DNA of 19,843 nt, taken from Ardenticatenaceae bacterium (lineage in GTDB: Bacteria; Chloroflexota; Anaerolineae; Promineifilales; Promineifilaceae). This document shows positions 7,099 through 14,334 of this stretch, piece by piece. Each line of letters starts with the position of its first letter. The first letter of the stretch is position 1. Location of the stretch: contig JACKBN010000031.1 of assembly GCA_020634565.1 (NCBI GenBank), positions 1 through 19,843 on the forward strand, given 5' to 3'. The position numbers and the translations under genes were made by a program. The notes beneath the pieces are model-generated. The model ran no database searches. It had not been told where the DNA came from and was given only the letters and a program-made list of their open reading frames with translations.

Positions 7099-8107
7099 TC
7101 ACCGGTTTAAGGTAAACCGTCACTTCGCTGCGGTTGTGGAAGAGCTGGCGCGCCCCGGCGATGGTGAAATGCTGCCGCAGGATATTGAGGGCGTGGTCTA
7201 GCGCCGAGTCGTACCGCTTTTCCGGCAGTTTGAGGGTGATGAGAGCCAGACCGTGCGGGTAAAGGTAACGGCCGTATTCCCCCATCAATCGTGCCGAATC
7301 CCGCGCATCCAGCCGCATGTCGTTGACGATCACGTCGTAGGTGTCGGGGTAATCTGCTAGATATTCCTCGGCGGTGAGGCGCAGGTGGCGCACGGCTTTG
7401 TCTTTTTGCAGAGAAGCGTGCAGCCAGGCGGGATCAACGGCCGTTACATACTGTTCCTTCTGCCGCAAAACCCGCGTCCAGCCGCCGGGAGCTGCGCCTA
7501 AATCGAGGGCGCGACCGCGCGGCGGCAGCTCGATGCCAAAAACTTCCAGCGCTTCCAGCAGCTTGAATTCGGCCCGGCTGATTTGCTCTTTCTCGCGGGC
7601 AAAGCGGCGCACGCCACCCGCCCAATCGGACAAATTGTTCACCGCCAGCGACAGACCCAGATAGGCTGAATCACTCGCCAAAACGACCGACAAAATTTGG
7701 AACGGTTCGCGCACATCCAGCGGCGCGCCGGAGGCGTCTGCTAATTTTTGGGAGAGCGGCTTGTTGATGTCGAACGGTTTGATGGCCAGATCGCCCAGCA
7801 CGCGCGTTTGCACGGAAAAAGGCCAGTCTGGTTCGAGCAGGTGGGTGAAGGTGGTAACGGCCGTTTCCACCACCTCAGCCACGCCATCCGTCAGTGAGAG
7901 GATGGTTTGCACTGGGCAAATGTGCCGCACAAAGATGGGCGGATTTTGCCGCCACTGTTCTGCCAGGGCGAAAAAATCGCCCGGCAGCTGCACCGCCCAG
8001 ATGCCGGGGGCCAGTTCCTGGCTGATTTGGCCGCCCACCTTTTGCAGTTCCGCCAGCGCGGCAGCGGCAAAATCGGGATCGGCCGTGGCAATTACGTTGG
8101 GTATCAT
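7091..8107 (-). CDS. RlmM-like FtsJ-fold 2'-O-ribose RNA methyltransferase
   Basis: The 338-residue product has an N-terminal region (1-100) resembling the THUMP-like part of RlmM (MIPNVIATADPDF...LAPGIWAVQLPG) and a C-terminal Rossmann methyltransferase domain. The SAM-binding motif LDLGAAPGG lies at 201-209. The K-D-K-E tetrad of FtsJ/RrmJ enzymes is complete: Lys182 (SRAEFKLLE), Asp263 (VNDMR), Lys293 (LKLPEK) and Glu328 (SEVTVYLK). The likely reaction is 2'-O-methylation of an RNA ribose, perhaps 23S rRNA as in RlmM. ATG 8107 is preferred because it overlaps the upstream phosphatase stop as ATGA; a longer frame to 8200 would run into that gene. The last residues (KPVSK) are encoded within a tandem octamer repeat. 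Confidence 0.88.
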   Translation of the reverse strand: MIPNVIATADPDFAAAALAELQKVGGQISQELAPGIWAVQLPGDFFALAEQWRQNPPIFVRHICPVQTILSLTDGVAEVVETAVTTFTHLLEPDWPFSVQTRVLGDLAIKPFDINKPLSQKLADASGAPLDVREPFQILSVVLASDSAYLGLSLAVNNLSDWAGGVRRFAREKEQISRAEFKLLEALEVFGIELPPRGRALDLGAAPGGWTRVLRQKEQYVTAVDPAWLHASLQKDKAVRHLRLTAEEYLADYPDTYDVIVNDMRLDARDSARLMGEYGRYLYPHGLALITLKLPEKRYDSALDHALNILRQHFTIAGARQLFHNRSEVTVYLKPVSK

Positions 8108-8785
8108 TTGTCGGAACGTGGACTTTCCGGGCCACGGCCATCGGTGTGCAGCCGCACATCGACCAGGTGCTCGACGCGGCTTTGGAAATACAGTCGCCAC
8201 GTTTCCCGCAGTGGATGCTCTACGTATTCAAAGTGGGTGATGCCCGTATTTTTGCTCCACACTTCGCAGCGGCGCCAGGGGCCTACGTTAAACATGTGGT
8301 CAAAAGCCAGCTCAATGACGCCGCCGTGACAGACGGCGACCACGGTTTGCTCACGGTGTTTTTCCAGCATTTCTTCGATGAACAGGCCGATGCGCACGCG
8401 GAAGTGCATCATTGATTCCCCTTCGGGGCGTTCGGGGGTGATGGTGGAAAACGGCCGTTCGCTGCCCCAAAATGAGCCATATTCGGGCAAATCGTCGCTG
8501 GGCCAGGGGGTATGGTCGAACCGATTGTTGCCAATTTCGCGCAGCCGGTCGTCGTTAATAATGGGAATGCTGTAGGTGTTGGCGATGGGAGCGGCCGTTT
8601 CTTGGGCGCGTTTCATCGTGCTGGCGTACAGCGCGTCAATCTTCTTGATTTCTCTGGGCAGCCAGCGCCCCAGCGCCTCTGCCTGGGCCTGGCCCTAGAT
8701 TGGTAAGTCCTTCGTCGGTATTGCCGCCTTTCCAGTCATGTAAGTTAACATAACTTTGACCGTGGCGGATCATGTAGAGATGCAT
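8104..8785 (-). pseudogene. Histidine phosphatase (phosphoglycerate mutase-like), frameshifted
   Basis: Starting at ATG 8785, with AAGGA about 10 bases upstream, the frame reads MHLYMIRHGQSYVNLHDWKG with the catalytic RHG, then GLTNLGPG, after which it goes out of phase and stops. The +1 frame resumes at GQAQAEALGRWLP and continues through MKRAQETAAP to the second conserved histidine in VAVCHGGVIE, ending at 8104. One extra base lies in CTAGGGCC (forward 8693-8697). Removing the A restores CTG GGC CAG, the usual L-G-Q of this family. Repaired, the protein would have 226 residues. Members are phosphomonoesterases or mutases acting through a phosphohistidine; the substrate is unknown. The 3' part alone (from ATG 8616) lacks the RHG and would be inactive. 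Either real decay or a sequencing indel explains it. Confidence 0.85.
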
Positions 8786-8891
8786 AATCACAGTTTCCTT
8801 CGTCTAAATTTGTTCGTGAATTATGCCACAGGTTGGCCGATTGATGTAGGGTGGGCGGTAAACGGCCGTTTCCCTCATCAACCCTTTCGCC

Positions 8892-8897
8892 TATAAT
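8892..8897 (+). promoter_or_regulatory. -10 box (TATAAT) upstream of the thioesterase gene
   Basis: A perfect TATAAT lies 43 bases before the ATG at 8941, inside the 155-bp divergent gap. The -35 region at 17-bp spacing (TTTCCC) is poor and overlaps an ACGGCCGT octamer at 8862-8869. Confidence 0.45.
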
Positions 8898-8940
8898 CCA
8901 CAGCGACATTTTCAGGTTCACCAATTAGACAGGACAGCAT

Positions 8941-9393
8941 ATGGATTTTTCCTCATTCCCCCCACAGTTTATTGAACGCATGGGCCAGCTGATGGCCAGC
9001 GGCGAACTCAAATTGCCGCCACCCATTTTTGCCGATATGGCGGGTGAATTTGTAGAGATGGACATGGCCGCCAAAACGCTCACGGTGCGCTTCCCCGTGC
9101 AGGAACGCTACCAAAACCCGATGGGCTACATGCAGGGCGGCATGATTGCCGCGGCCATCGACAACGCCATCGGACCGCTGAGCTTCATGGTGGCGGCACC
9201 CAATGTGACCAAAACGATGGAAGTGACCTACCTACGGCCGATTTCAACCAGTGTAGCCGAAATTACCGTGGTGGCTGCGTTTGAGGGGCAAAACGGCCGT
9301 GAACTTACCTTTGTGGCGGACGTTTTGCGTGGCGATGGCACCAAATTGGCCACCGCCCGTTCGCTGAACGTGCTGCTCAAACGCGACGTATAG
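8941..9393 (+). CDS. PaaI-family hotdog-fold thioesterase
   Basis: The 150-residue product fits a single hotdog domain. The signature helix region is NPMGYMQGGMIAAAIDNAIG (59-78), equivalent to the N-x-x-G-x-x-H-G-G-x(6)-D motif of PaaI-type acyl-CoA thioesterases, with Asn59, Gln65-Gly66-Gly67 and Asp74. Gln stands in place of the more common His before the GG pair. The later strands MEVTYLRPIS and GTKLATARSLNVLL are also typical. The enzyme likely hydrolyses an acyl-CoA or aryl-CoA thioester in the cytoplasm. AGGA about 8 bases upstream supports ATG 8941. The stop is two bases from the end of the convergent MFS gene, so no room exists for a separate terminator. Confidence 0.9.
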   Translation: MDFSSFPPQFIERMGQLMASGELKLPPPIFADMAGEFVEMDMAAKTLTVRFPVQERYQNPMGYMQGGMIAAAIDNAIGPLSFMVAAPNVTKTMEVTYLRPISTSVAEITVVAAFEGQNGRELTFVADVLRGDGTKLATARSLNVLLKRDV

Positions 9394-9395
9394 CC

Positions 9396-10589
9396 TTACT
9401 CCCCGGCAAGGGCAACCTGCGGCATCGCCCGACTTTGCACCAGCATAATCACAAAGATAAGCCCGTTGATGGCAAAGCTGGAAATGACCAACCAGGGCAT
9501 GGTGTGCGCCCCAAAGCGTTCGATGGCTTGCCCCGTGACCCAGGGCAGCACCACCCCGCCAAAACTATCCCCCAAAATAATGATGCTGCTCACGGTCGCC
9601 GTCAATTTGATCGACTGGCCCACGAAGTTGTAGCCGGTGGCCCACACCGGCGCCATGAAAAAGCCTACCGCCACGGTGGCAATCCACAACACGGTCAGCG
9701 AGCTTGGGGCGCTGATAGCCAGCGCCAGGGCGGCCAGCCCGCCAAAAAAGGCCACTGCCAGGATTTGTGTTGGCTTAAAACGGGCCGCCACGGGAATCGA
9801 GATGGCCCGCCCAATGGTGAACGAGAGCCAGAAGCCGGAGGTCAGGTAGGCGGCGCGGGTGGCGTCTGCCAAATCCAGCGTGATGGCGTAAGTGTAAATC
9901 CAGTTGCCGTAGGTGAGTTCTGATCCCACATAAAAGAAAAGAAACAGCATGGCCACGGCAATCATTGGCATGATTTGGCGCAGATTGGCTGGCCGCTGCT
10001 CATTTTCTTCGCCTTCGTCGCGCAGTTCAGGGCTGCCGGGGAGGAACATCAGGAACAGGCTGATGGGCAATGCCAAGGCGGCCAGGGCCCAATATGCTTG
10101 TTGATACGTGCCGCCCAAATTGAGCACCTGGGCAAATACGGTCGGGGCCAAGAAGGCACCCAGGCCAAAGGCAAAATGCAGCCCATTGACGTAGGGGCCA
10201 GCCTTTTTGCCATGCGTCCACATCAGCAGGGTGTTGGCCCCGGTGTTGATGATGCCCCCAGGTAAGCCGTTGATGAAGAAAATGACCAGCAGCAGCGGCA
10301 GGCTGTTGGCCAGCGGGATAATCGCCAGCAGGGTGAGGCTGAGCAGTTGGGCCAGCCCCAGGACGCGATGACCGTTTTTGATGCGATCAAACAAACGGCC
10401 GCTTAGCGCCGTACCCAACATGCCACCCGTCGAACCCAACAAGAAAATGGCTCCGATGGCCCCCAAGGTGCTGCCGGTTTGGTTGGCCAGCGAAGGCAAG
10501 GCAGGTCCGGTAATGCCCAGGCTAAAGCCCAGACTGATGAATAAAAGATAGTAGCCAGCGGTATTGCGGCGTTTTTCGTAGTCGGTCAC
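9396..10589 (-). CDS. MFS transporter, NaGLT1/MFSD4-like sugar porter group
   Basis: The 397-residue product has twelve predicted hydrophobic segments and a central charged loop (about 190-205, PELRDEGEENEQRP). The GRLFDRIKNGHR stretch after helix 2 is the MFS cytoplasmic A-like motif. GLPGGIINTGANTLLMW and GLHFAFGLGAFLAPTVF closely resemble the sodium-coupled glucose transporter 1 / FucP-like branch, so a sugar or related small molecule is the best guess. The start is GTG 10589 with AAGGA about 8 bases upstream. The gene lies downstream of the nucleoside deaminase on the same strand; the gap is about 80 bp if the deaminase ends at its repaired stop, whereas the out-of-phase read-through frame overlaps this start. 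Confidence 0.9.
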   Translation of the reverse strand: MTDYEKRRNTAGYYLLFISLGFSLGITGPALPSLANQTGSTLGAIGAIFLLGSTGGMLGTALSGRLFDRIKNGHRVLGLAQLLSLTLLAIIPLANSLPLLLVIFFINGLPGGIINTGANTLLMWTHGKKAGPYVNGLHFAFGLGAFLAPTVFAQVLNLGGTYQQAYWALAALALPISLFLMFLPGSPELRDEGEENEQRPANLRQIMPMIAVAMLFLFFYVGSELTYGNWIYTYAITLDLADATRAAYLTSGFWLSFTIGRAISIPVAARFKPTQILAVAFFGGLAALALAISAPSSLTVLWIATVAVGFFMAPVWATGYNFVGQSIKLTATVSSIIILGDSFGGVVLPWVTGQAIERFGAHTMPWLVISSFAINGLIFVIMLVQSRAMPQVALAGE

Positions 10590-10669
10590 AGGAACGTCCT
10601 TTCACTGCAAAATAAGCCGCTGATTGTAAACTGCCGCGAGGGGGTGCGCAACGGCCGTTGCCAGGTGTT

Positions 10670-11145
10670 TCAGGGCTCGTCTTCTTGGCCAAGCTGGGGC
10701 CAATATTGTTGGTGAACGGCCGTTCCTCATCCTCCAGCACCGGCCCAATCACGGTAATCGGGCGGCGTCCCTGGGCAAAAATCTCTTTACAGGGCTGCAA
10801 AAAATCACCCCCGGCAATCTGCCCCAAGGCAGCGGCTGAGCAGCCAAAGACCACCCGGCTGATGCCCGACCAATAGATCGCCCCGGCGCACATAGCGCAC
10901 GGCTCCGTGCTGGTAACCAGGGTGCATTCCGCCAAAAATTCCGGCGCAAACTGCTGCGACGCCTGGCTCACCAAATTCAGCTCGGCGTGGTGGGTGATGT
11001 CGTGATCGGTGTGGACGGTATTTACGGCCGTTAACACCACCTTTCCGTCCCGCACTAACAGCGCCCCAAACGGATGATTCCCATTGGCCACCGCCTGCTG
11101 CGCTAGTCCGATTGCTTGCCGCATATACCTTTCCGCATTTTCCAT
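10670..11145 (-). CDS. Nucleoside (guanine/cytidine-type) deaminase with 1-bp frameshift near C-terminus
   Basis: The protein belongs to the CDA/TadA-like zinc deaminases. It has the zinc-binding HAE (His53-Glu55) and PCAMC (Cys83, Cys86) motifs and the early GNHPFGALLV strand. It is most like guanine deaminase / tRNA-type deaminases of about 155 residues. The frame reads GPVLEDEE and then departs from the family; the -1-base alternative phase continues as TAVHQQYWPQLGQEDEP and a stop at 10670, which matches the usual C-terminal AVHxxFW region. Adding one A before ACGGCCGT (forward 10724/10725) restores a 158-residue protein. As sequenced, the open frame instead runs to 10522 and overlaps the MFS gene start. 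GGAG lies about 11 bases before ATG 11145. Only 29 bp separate this start from the IS end, so the native promoter may have been lost. Confidence 0.85.
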
Positions 11146-11174
11146 CGTTATCCGTTCTCCTTTAAGCGTTTCGC

Positions 11175-11189
11175 AGATTGGACCAATTT
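11175..11189 (+). repeat. Left outer inverted repeat of the IS
   Basis: AGATTGGACCAATTT, itself containing the near-palindrome ATTGG-A-CCAAT; complementary to 12486-12500. Confidence 0.75.
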
Positions 11190-11235
11190 AATTGTTGAAC
11201 CTGTGAACAGGTAGCACCGCATTAAAGTGTGACAC

Positions 11236-12357
11236 TTAAGTCCACCTCTGAATCAGGGCTTTCATCGCCCTGGTGCGGTCACCTTTACGTCGAGGTGGCG
11301 ACCAGCGAGGCGGTGGTATAGGGTACTTTAACAATTCACCGACTGTCCAAATGTGGTCAGCCAGTCCAGCTGCCATTGCTGGCGTGCGTGCTACCCAACG
11401 ATACCGCTGTGCCGGCAACCACAACTTCAAGCGCAGCGAGCGATGCGGCTGACAAAAATTGTAAATCACACCGATGAGATACAGGCCATCGACAATGGTT
11501 TGTGGTTGGCAAGCCAGGTGTCTTGACCGACGTGCCAACGGTGCGAGCCGTTGCCGAAACGTGGCATTAAGCCGCTCAATGTAAGCGGTATTCATTACCC
11601 CCGCGCAGCCTTGGGTCGCAACGCGCAACCGCTCAATCATCGCCGCTTCTCCTTGAACGATTTCGCGCCGAATGTGCCAACCATTGGCCGCGTTAGGCTT
11701 GATGAGTCGCACAATGGCAATATCAGGCCACGACACTTTCCGATACCGCCCCCGGCGACCTGCCCCAGGAACATTGGTGCGAAAGGCGTGTCGAAATGCT
11801 TTGACATACCCTGGTAGCCCATCCACAGCCAGCAATAGTGGGCGGCACAAGGCCATTTGACGAATGACGTGAACGAGTTGACGGAGAAAGTAGGCATCCC
11901 GGTGACCACCTATCACACCACCTAGCCATAAACGGGTGGCGACCATGAGTGCCATTCCCAGCCAGAGGTGGCCTCCCTGCACCTTAACCTTAATCTCATC
12001 CATTTGCACATGCTCTAGGTCAATCGTTTGCTGAGTTACTTTCTCCTCATGAAATCGTTGACACTGCTCGCCTGCTTTGCGCCACCAGCTTTTGACCGTA
12101 CGTTCATCCAGGTCAAAGGCATGGACAATTGCCGGTAGCGGACAACCGTATGCCAGTAACGTGATAACCTGGATCACAACCAGTGGCTCTTTTTTCAACC
12201 GATAGAACAGCGTTCCTTTGCTGGTTGTGAAGGTTTGGCGACAAACAGCACAACGATACCGCTGGTGTTTGGCATTGTGGGGATGGATATTGCCTTCTCC
12301 GCTTTGGCCTCTCGCCGGACAGTCGATATTGGGGCAGAATAGAGTGTCAAGGTTCAT
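11236..12357 (-). CDS. DDE transposase, IS1-like, with N-terminal zinc ribbon
   Basis: The 373-residue product starts with a zinc ribbon (Cys8, Cys13, Cys36, Cys39: CPNIDC and CAVC), followed by a helix-turn-helix-like segment (about 58-95, AIVHAFDLDERTVKSWWRKAG). The catalytic triad reads as Asp120 (VQMDEIKVKV), Asp179 (LAVDGLPGYV) and Glu261 (NTAYIERLNATFR). This order and the YIERLN motif fit IS1-related transposases encoded by a single uninterrupted frame, without the frameshift of classical IS1. ATG 12357 is preferred over the longer frame to 12423 because AGGAG lies about 8 bases upstream. The protein appears complete, so the element may be active. It is transcribed towards the deaminase and MFS genes and could read through into them. 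Confidence 0.88.
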   Translation of the reverse strand: MNLDTLFCPNIDCPARGQSGEGNIHPHNAKHQRYRCAVCRQTFTTSKGTLFYRLKKEPLVVIQVITLLAYGCPLPAIVHAFDLDERTVKSWWRKAGEQCQRFHEEKVTQQTIDLEHVQMDEIKVKVQGGHLWLGMALMVATRLWLGGVIGGHRDAYFLRQLVHVIRQMALCRPLLLAVDGLPGYVKAFRHAFRTNVPGAGRRGRYRKVSWPDIAIVRLIKPNAANGWHIRREIVQGEAAMIERLRVATQGCAGVMNTAYIERLNATFRQRLAPLARRSRHLACQPQTIVDGLYLIGVIYNFCQPHRSLRLKLWLPAQRYRWVARTPAMAAGLADHIWTVGELLKYPIPPPRWSPPRRKGDRTRAMKALIQRWT

Positions 12358-12485
12358 TGTGTGACTCCTGATTGTTTGTGGTGAACGAATCAGTATGCAC
12401 AATGAACCTTTTATGTCAATCATCTGCCATTTTTAATGTTCTTTCACGCTTTTTTGTGGTGCTACCTGTGAACAAGTCCCAACTA

Positions 12486-12500
12486 AAATTGGTCCAATCT
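12486..12500 (-). repeat. Right outer inverted repeat of the IS
   Basis: The exact complement of 11175-11189. The remaining stretch to the hsdM start (12501-12678) has no gene; it holds the decamer repeats and promoter listed separately. Confidence 0.75.
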
Positions 12501-12543
12501 TTTTGCTAATTTCGTGAGCCTTGTCCTTTCCACATTTCAACAA

Positions 12544-12573
12544 ATCCGCGTTTTTCCGCGTTCATCCGCGTCC
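12544..12573 (+). repeat. Three tandem decamers (WTCCGCGTNN) upstream of hsdM
   Basis: ATCCGCG, TTCCGCG and ATCCGCG occur at exact 10-bp steps, one helical turn apart, 35 bp before the hsdM -35 box. The spacing would suit a multimeric DNA-binding protein, but similar runs are also seen as dispersed intergenic repeats. Confidence 0.6.
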
Positions 12574-12607
12574 TGTTTCTATAAAAGCATTCCTCGCCGC
12601 ACGTACC

Positions 12608-12636
12608 TTGGCAGTTTACTCAATTCACCCTATGAT
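12608..12636 (+). promoter_or_regulatory. Promoter of the hsdM operon
   Basis: TTGGCA (12608-12613) and TATGAT (12631-12636) are separated by 17 bp, a good sigma-70-type match, 42 bases upstream of ATG 12679, which is itself preceded by AAGGAG. Confidence 0.6.
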
Positions 12637-12678
12637 CCTACCGCTTGACCCATTCCGTGCACAATTAAGGAGACACCC

Positions 12679-14334
12679 ATGCTCACAGGCGAGATTCGCA
12701 ACCAGGTAGACCGCATCTGGGACACCTTTTGGACCGGCGGCATTTCCAACCCGCTGGAAGTCATCGAACAGCTCACCTACCTGCTGTTCATCAAGCGGCT
12801 GGACGAAATTCACACCCGCGCCGAAAACAAGGCCAACACCCTCGGCCAACCCATCGAAAACCCCATCTTTCCCGATCCCGACGATTCGGCCGTAGGGTCA
12901 AGGCATGCCTTGACCCTACAAGAACCAACCGATCCCGATGTAGGGCAAAGGCGCGCCTTTGCCCTACCCAATGGCGACGAATGGAACCCCCAAGATTTCC
13001 GCTGGAGCCGCTTCAAAAACATGCCCGCCGAGCAGATGTACCAAACCATCACCGAAGGCGTGTTCCCCTTCATGAAGCAGATGACCGGCGAGCAAACCGC
13101 CTTCGCCGCCCACATGAAGGACGCCCGCTTCACCCTGCCGCCCGAAAAGGCAGGCCTGCTGGCCAAAGTGGTCGATCTGCTGGACAAAATTCCGATGGAC
13201 GACCGGGACACCAAGGGCGACCTGTACGAATACATGCTGAGCAAGCTGGCCACCGCCGGGCAAAACGGCCAGTTCCGCACCCCGCGCCACATCATCCAGA
13301 TGATGGTGGCCCTGACCGAACCCCGCCCCGACGACACCATTTGCGACCCCGCCTGCGGCACGGCCGGATTTTTGGTCGCCGCCGCCGAATATTTGTACGA
13401 CAACCACAGCCGCACCGAGTTGGGCAGCCGCTACTACCAGGGCGAGATGTTCCACGGCTTCGATTTTGACAGCACCATGCTGCGCGTCGCCTCGATGAAC
13501 ATGCTGCTGCACGGCATCGAAAACCCGCTGATCCAGAACCGGGACAGCCTGTCTGAGGGGCACGGTGGGGTAGAAAATATGTACAGTCTCATTTTGGCCA
13601 ACCCGCCGTTTGCGGGCAGTTTGGATTATGAAAGCACGGCCAAAGATTTGCTGGCGACGGTGAAGACGAAGAAGACGGAGCTGCTCTTTTTGGCGCTGTT
13701 TTTGCGGCTGCTGAAGCCGGGTGGCCGCGCCGCCGTCATTGTGCCGGATGGGGTGCTGTTTGGCAGCAGCACGGCGCATAAAAGTTTGCGCCAGGCGCTG
13801 GTGGAGCAGCAAAAGCTGGACGGCATCATCTCCATGCCCAGCGGGGTGTTTAAGCCGTACGCGGGCGTGTCTACGGCGATTGTGTTGTTTACCAAGACAG
13901 ACAGCGGCGGCACGGACGATGTCTGGTTTTACGACATGCAGGCGGATGGGTATTCGCTGGACGACAAACGGACGCCCCTCGGCAACCCCACCGCGCCTGT
14001 CGTAGGGCAAAGGCATGCCTTTGCCGAGTCAAGGCATGCCTTGACCCTACCGGGGGAAAACGGCCAAACGCATGAACAAAACAACATCCCGGACATTGTG
14101 GCGCGGTGGCGCAACCGGGACGAGGAGCGCGACCGGCCGCGCACGGCGCAGTCGTTTATGGTGCCGAAGGCGGAGATTGCCGCCAACGGCTACGATTTGA
14201 GCATTAACCGGTACAAGGAGATTGTGTACGAGGCGGTGGAATACGACCCGCCGCTGCAAATTTTGGATGAGCTGGCGGCGCTGGAAGCGGAAATCCAGCA
14301 GGGTATGGCCGAACTGCGGGAGATGTTGTCGTGA
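12679..14334 (+). CDS. hsdM: Type I restriction-modification DNA methyltransferase subunit HsdM
   Basis: The 551-residue product is an N6-adenine methyltransferase. An N-terminal helical domain (RNQVDRIWDTFWTGGISNPLEVIEQLTYLLFIKRLDE) leads to SAM-binding motif I DPACGTAGF (223-231) and the catalytic motif IV NPPF (308-311, LANPPFAGSLD). It would pair with HsdS to methylate adenine in a bipartite target, protecting host DNA from HsdR. A strong AAGGAG lies before ATG 12679. The stop overlaps the hsdS GTG start by four bases (GTGA). Three palindromic elements are inserted in frame: VGSRHALTL at 72-80, VGQRRAFAL at 88-96 and VGQRHAFAESRHALTL at 442-457. All are in loops away from the catalytic motifs: between the first helical part and the WNPQDFRWSRF region, and before the NNIPDIVARW region. 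The enzyme is probably still functional. Confidence 0.95.
   Translation: MLTGEIRNQVDRIWDTFWTGGISNPLEVIEQLTYLLFIKRLDEIHTRAENKANTLGQPIENPIFPDPDDSAVGSRHALTLQEPTDPDVGQRRAFALPNGDEWNPQDFRWSRFKNMPAEQMYQTITEGVFPFMKQMTGEQTAFAAHMKDARFTLPPEKAGLLAKVVDLLDKIPMDDRDTKGDLYEYMLSKLATAGQNGQFRTPRHIIQMMVALTEPRPDDTICDPACGTAGFLVAAAEYLYDNHSRTELGSRYYQGEMFHGFDFDSTMLRVASMNMLLHGIENPLIQNRDSLSEGHGGVENMYSLILANPPFAGSLDYESTAKDLLATVKTKKTELLFLALFLRLLKPGGRAAVIVPDGVLFGSSTAHKSLRQALVEQQKLDGIISMPSGVFKPYAGVSTAIVLFTKTDSGGTDDVWFYDMQADGYSLDDKRTPLGNPTAPVVGQRHAFAESRHALTLPGENGQTHEQNNIPDIVARWRNRDEERDRPRTAQSFMVPKAEIAANGYDLSINRYKEIVYEAVEYDPPLQILDELAALEAEIQQGMAELREMLS
12892..12919. repeat. Palindromic element, 28-bp monomer (arms TCAAGG/CCTTGA, centre CATG)
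   Basis: A perfect palindrome framed by GTAGGG and CCCTAC, inside hsdM, read as VGSRHALTL (the third C joins the next codon). Confidence 0.93.
12940..12967. repeat. Palindromic element, 28-bp monomer (arms CAAAGG/CCTTTG, centre CGCG)
   Basis: A perfect palindrome only 20 bp after the previous one, in the same hsdM loop and the same phase, read as VGQRRAFAL. Confidence 0.93.
14002..14050. repeat. Palindromic element, 49-bp dimer (CAAAGG and TCAAGG arms)
   Basis: GTAGGG, hairpin 1 (CAAAGG-CATG-CCTTTG), CC-GAG junction, hairpin 2 (TCAAGG-CATG-CCTTGA), CCCTAC. In hsdM it reads VGQRHAFAESRHALTL, a seven-residue repeat. Confidence 0.92.

Larger units (their letters stand above)
11175..12500 (-). 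mobile_element. IS1-like insertion sequence with nested inverted repeats
   Basis: The outer inverted repeats are 15 bp, AGATTGGACCAATTT at 11175-11189 and its exact complement at 12486-12500. Inner repeats follow on each side: TGTGAACAGGTAGCACC (11202-11218) against the complement of 12459-12475, matching at 15 of 17 positions. One transposase gene fills the element. Flanks TTTCGC (11169-11174) and TTTTGC (12501-12506) differ by one base and might be a decayed target duplication, but this is weak. If the true ends are the inner repeats, the element is about 11202-12475. Confidence 0.75.

Noticed and set aside
8846..8858. A further copy of the palindromic element starting GTAGGG in the gap before the thioesterase gene
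   Set aside because: Only the six-base GTAGGG matches; no complementary arm or CCCTAC follows.
12964..14016. A 350-codon minus-strand open frame
   Set aside because: It is antisense to hsdM, which has clear motifs I and IV; no domain or start signal is visible in the antisense frame.
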